A stretch of 7,856 nt of DNA. It comes from Solirubrobacteraceae bacterium (GTDB lineage Bacteria > Actinomycetota > Thermoleophilia > Solirubrobacterales > Solirubrobacteraceae). Where the stretch lies: contig JAEMSV010000145.1 of assembly GCA_016462625.1 (NCBI GenBank), forward strand, positions 1 to 7,856, in the 5' to 3' direction. The translations under genes and the position numbers were made by a program. Positions 5,286-7,856 of the stretch are shown here, in pieces; positions within the stretch are counted from its first letter, which is position 1; every line of letters begins with the position of its first letter. A model generated the notes under the pieces. That model saw only the letters and a program-made list of their open reading frames with translations, was not told the origin of the DNA and made no database searches.

Positions 5286-7745
5286 ATGGGTGTCCAGATG
5301 CCGCTGCGCACGGACGCCAGCTTCGCCCAAGCCTTCGAGTACGCCCCCGTCGGGATGACGATGGTGTCGCTCGACGGCACCCTCGTGAAGGTCAACCGCG
5401 CATTCGCCGATCTGCTCGGGATGCCGCGCGAGCAGCTCGAGGGCATGCCCTTCTACGAGCTCGGCTACGAGGGCGTCGAGCAGGACCTCGCCACCGGTCT
5501 GCGCATGCGCGAGGGCGAGCTCGATCGCTTCCAGGCCGAGCGGCGCTGGCACCGGTCCAACGGGATGTCGGGCTGGGTCCTCATCACCGGGAGCCTCGTC
5601 TACGAGGACGGCGAGCCGCGCTACGCGATCGCGCAGATCCTCGCCATCAGCGAGCGCAAGCTCACCGAGGAGGCGCTGACCGCGAGCGAGCGGCGCTTCC
5701 GCACCCTGGCGACCCACTCGCCACATGGGGTGTTCCTGATGAGCGCGCGCGGCAAGCTGAGGTGGAGCAACGCCGGCATGGAGACGATCTTCGGCCTCTC
5801 GCTGCCCCATCAGCTCGGCGACGGGTGGGCCGACGCCATCCACCCCGACGACCGCGACGACACACTCGACCGCGCACGTGTCGGCCTGCGCTCAGGGCGT
5901 GAGCTCGACCTCGAGTTCCGCGTCCTGCGCAGCGAGGGCTCCGTGCGCTGGGTCGACGTCCGCACCGGCCCGGTCCGCGACCGTGAGGGGACGATCACCG
6001 CGTGGGTCGGCTCCATCGAGGACGTGACCTCCGAGCGCGAGGCGCGCCACGCGCTCGCCACCCGCGAGGCCGAGTTCCGCATGCTCGCCGAGCACTCCAG
6101 CGACTTCCTCTCCCGCCACGCGCCCGACGGCACCTACCGCTACGCGTCGCCGGCCTGCCAGACCCTCCTCGGCATCGCGCCCGGGGACCTCCTCGGCCGC
6201 ACGCCGTTCGAGCTCGTCAAGGAACAGGACTACGCGCTGCTCGGCGACGCGTTCGCCCGCGCCCAGGGCGGCGGCCGCGCGACGGTCTCCTACCGGGCGA
6301 AATGCGGCGACGGCGAGGTCCGCTGGTTCGAGTCGACCCTGCGCGGCGTCGGCGACGAGGGCAGCGCCACGCCGACCGAGATCGTCTCCGTCACCCGCGA
6401 CATCAGCACCCGCAAGGAGGCCGAGCTCGAGCTCACGCGCCTGGCGATGCGCGACGCGCTCACCGGCCTGCCCAACCGGATCCTCTTCAGCGACCGGCTC
6501 GACCTCGCGCTGCGCCGCTCGCGGCGCCGCAAGCCGGCGTCGATCGCCGTCTACTTCCTCGACCTCGACCGCTTCAAGCTCGTCAACGACTCGCTGGGCC
6601 ATGCCGTCGGCGATCGGCTGCTGTGCGAGGTCGCGCGGCGCCTGAACAGCACGCTGCGCCCGGGCGACACCGTCGCGCGGTTCGGCGGCGATGAGTTCAC
6701 CGTGCTGTGCGAGGACGTCGTCGGCGAGCTGGAGGCGGTCGCGATCGCCCAGCGGATCGTCGAGGTCTTCCAGGAGCCGTTCAACCTCGAGGGCGCCGAC
6801 GAGCTGTTCGTCAACACGAGCGTCGGGATCGCGTTGTCCGGGGGCCGCGACGACAGCGCCGAGGGCCTGCTGCGCGATGCCGACGCAGCGATGTACCGCG
6901 CCAAGGAGCTCGGCCGCGGCCGGTTCGAGCTCTTCGACGCCGCGATGCGCGCACACGCCCGCGAGCGGCTCGGTCTGGAGAACGCGCTGCGCCGCGCCGC
7001 CGAGCGCGGGGAGCTGCGCCTGCACTTCCAGCCGATGGCGACGATCGAGGGCGGCGACGTCATCGCCTTCGAGGCGCTCGCCCGGTGGGAACACGCCGAG
7101 CGCGGGATGCTCTGCCCCGACACCTTCATCCCGCTGGCCGAGGACACCGGGATGATCGTCCCGGTCGGCGCGTGGGTGCTCCGCGAGGCCTGCATGGAGG
7201 CCGCCCGGTGGCGCGCCGACGCCGGCAAGGAGGACATCGCCGTGTCGGTGAACCTCTCCCCGCGCCAGCTCGCCCAGCCCGACATCGTCGGCACGGTCTT
7301 CGACGCCCTCGACGAGTCGGGGCTGCCGGGCGACGCGCTGTGGCTCGAGCTGACCGAGACCGCCGTCATGAGCGCCGGTCCGGAGATCAGCGCGCGGCTG
7401 ACCGAGCTGAAAGCCCTCGGCGTCCGGCTCGCGATCGACGACTTCGGCGCCGGCTACACGTCGCTGTCCCACCTCCGCCGGTTCCCGATCGACGTGCTGA
7501 AGCTCGACAAGGCCTTCGTGCAGGGCCTCGGCCGTGAGAAGCGCGACGCATCGATCGCCGAGGCCGTCATCTCGCTCGCGCACGCGCTCGGGATGACGAC
7601 CGTCGCCGAGGGAATCGAGACCGCCGAACAGCTCGACGTCCTACGCGACCTCGGCTGCGACCACGGCCAGGGCTGGCTCTTCGCCCGCGCCCAGCCGGTC
7701 GCGGAGGCCACCCGTTTGGTGGGTGAGCGGCTCCTGCCGGTGTAG
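5286..7745 (+). CDS. PAS-PAS-PAS-GGDEF-EAL protein, c-di-GMP cyclase/phosphodiesterase
   Basis: This 819-residue cytoplasmic signalling protein has no membrane segment. Three PAS sensor domains span about 10-126, 133-254 and 260-378. A diguanylate cyclase domain follows at about 379-551, with the metal-site DLDRF near 426-430 and active-site GGDEF at 467-471. RPGD at 458-461 is an intact inhibitory RxxD site, five residues upstream. The EAL phosphodiesterase domain covers about 565-815. It keeps EAL at 596-598, Asn656, Glu688/Glu691, Asp718/Asp719 (DDFGAGYTSL), Lys739, Glu775/Glu778 and Gln795. From Asn656 on, the spacing of these residues equals that of the phosphodiesterase RocR. Both activities therefore look possible, with the PAS domains probably setting the balance; their ligands are unknown. 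The start ATG 5286 has GAAGG 10 bp upstream and lies just before PAS1. The frame stays open back to TTG 5214, but those codons lie in the promoter. Confidence 0.93.
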   Translation: MGVQMPLRTDASFAQAFEYAPVGMTMVSLDGTLVKVNRAFADLLGMPREQLEGMPFYELGYEGVEQDLATGLRMREGELDRFQAERRWHRSNGMSGWVLITGSLVYEDGEPRYAIAQILAISERKLTEEALTASERRFRTLATHSPHGVFLMSARGKLRWSNAGMETIFGLSLPHQLGDGWADAIHPDDRDDTLDRARVGLRSGRELDLEFRVLRSEGSVRWVDVRTGPVRDREGTITAWVGSIEDVTSEREARHALATREAEFRMLAEHSSDFLSRHAPDGTYRYASPACQTLLGIAPGDLLGRTPFELVKEQDYALLGDAFARAQGGGRATVSYRAKCGDGEVRWFESTLRGVGDEGSATPTEIVSVTRDISTRKEAELELTRLAMRDALTGLPNRILFSDRLDLALRRSRRRKPASIAVYFLDLDRFKLVNDSLGHAVGDRLLCEVARRLNSTLRPGDTVARFGGDEFTVLCEDVVGELEAVAIAQRIVEVFQEPFNLEGADELFVNTSVGIALSGGRDDSAEGLLRDADAAMYRAKELGRGRFELFDAAMRAHARERLGLENALRRAAERGELRLHFQPMATIEGGDVIAFEALARWEHAERGMLCPDTFIPLAEDTGMIVPVGAWVLREACMEAARWRADAGKEDIAVSVNLSPRQLAQPDIVGTVFDALDESGLPGDALWLELTETAVMSAGPEISARLTELKALGVRLAIDDFGAGYTSLSHLRRFPIDVLKLDKAFVQGLGREKRDASIAEAVISLAHALGMTTVAEGIETAEQLDVLRDLGCDHGQGWLFARAQPVAEATRLVGERLLPV

Positions 7746-7763
7746 AACCGCACCCGCTCTCGA

Positions 7764-7769
7764 TACGCT
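7764..7769 (+). promoter_or_regulatory. Candidate -10 box for leaderless transcription of the E2 gene
   Basis: TACGCT fits TAnnnT and ends 8 bp before the ATG at 7778. No Shine-Dalgarno sequence lies between them. In actinobacteria this spacing is the hallmark of leaderless mRNAs that start at or next to the AUG. No -35 element is clear. Confidence 0.4.
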
Positions 7770-7777
7770 GGGCGCAG

Positions 7778-7856
7778 ATGCCCGACGTCGTCATGCCCCG
7801 GCTCTCGGACTCCATGGAGGAGGGGACGATCCTGCGCTGGCTCAAGGCCGACGGGG
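7778..7856 (+). CDS. 2-oxoacid dehydrogenase E2, lipoyl-domain N-terminus (partial)
   Basis: Only the first 26 codons lie in the window. They begin MPDVVMPRLSDSMEEGTI and continue LRWLKADG, the characteristic first strands of the lipoyl/biotinyl domain of dihydrolipoamide acyltransferases: MPxLSDxMEEGTI, then W, K and G. E2 enzymes carry the acyl group on a lipoyl-lysine between the E1 and E3 subunits of the pyruvate, 2-oxoglutarate or branched-chain complexes. The lipoylated Asp-Lys-Ala site and the catalytic domain lie beyond the edge, so the substrate class cannot be decided. A stand-alone lipoyl protein is a less likely alternative. The gene starts 32 bp after the c-di-GMP gene and probably has its own promoter. 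Confidence 0.85.
   Translation, partial: MPDVVMPRLSDSMEEGTILRWLKADG

Noticed and set aside
5001..5843. 280-residue minus-strand frame
   Set aside because: It is antisense to the methyltransferase end, the promoter region and PAS1, with no domain and an Arg/Ser/Pro-rich tail.
5892..7583. 563-residue open frame on the minus strand
   Set aside because: It lies wholly opposite the PAS-GGDEF-EAL gene, shows no recognisable domain, and is Ala/Arg/Gly/Val-rich as expected when a GC-rich gene is read backwards.

Overview
The window is a dense, very GC-rich stretch of bacterial chromosome. Codon third positions are almost all G or C, so nearly every real gene has long spurious ORFs opposite it. The gene families suggest a high-GC actinobacterium: an actinobacterial-type ABC-F ATPase, HxlR and TetR regulators, a secretory LIP-type lipase, and an E2 gene with a TAnnnT box just ahead of its ATG. 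A sigma-28-like promoter in front of a c-di-GMP enzyme hints at a motile lineage such as the Thermoleophilia (Solirubrobacter/Conexibacter type). This placement is inferred from style; no rRNA or other phylogenetic marker is present. I see no mobile element, CRISPR array, tRNA or rRNA, and no gene-free stretch longer than about 115 bp.

Left part (1-1719): the last 22 codons of an unidentified plus-strand gene converge on a minus-strand gene for a two-domain ABC-F ATPase, the soluble class that acts on ribosomes rather than in membrane transport.

Middle part (1756-5170): three minus-strand genes run HxlR regulator (with a C-terminal SCP2-like domain), TetR regulator, secreted lipase. The two regulators overlap by 4 bp (GTGA). 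The lipase has its own strong ribosome binding site and a 75-bp upstream gap that holds a TetR-style inverted repeat over a likely -10 box. Divergent from the HxlR gene, across 86 bp packed with inverted repeats, is a class I SAM-dependent methyltransferase. The likely arrangement is that HxlR controls the divergent promoter pair and TetR controls the lipase. A lipid or hydrophobic ligand is a plausible input because of the SCP2-like domain, but this is inference.

Right part (5171-7856): a 115-bp gap holds a hairpin at the methyltransferase stop and a sigma-28-like promoter. It is followed by a large cytoplasmic PAS-PAS-PAS-GGDEF-EAL protein in which the cyclase, inhibitory-site and phosphodiesterase residues are all intact, so it could both make and degrade c-di-GMP. 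The window ends 26 codons into a 2-oxoacid dehydrogenase E2 gene (lipoyl domain) that may be translated from a leaderless mRNA.

Overall this is ordinary chromosomal gene content. The most interesting parts are the regulatory layout of the HxlR/TetR/lipase/methyltransferase cluster and the motility-type promoter of the c-di-GMP enzyme.
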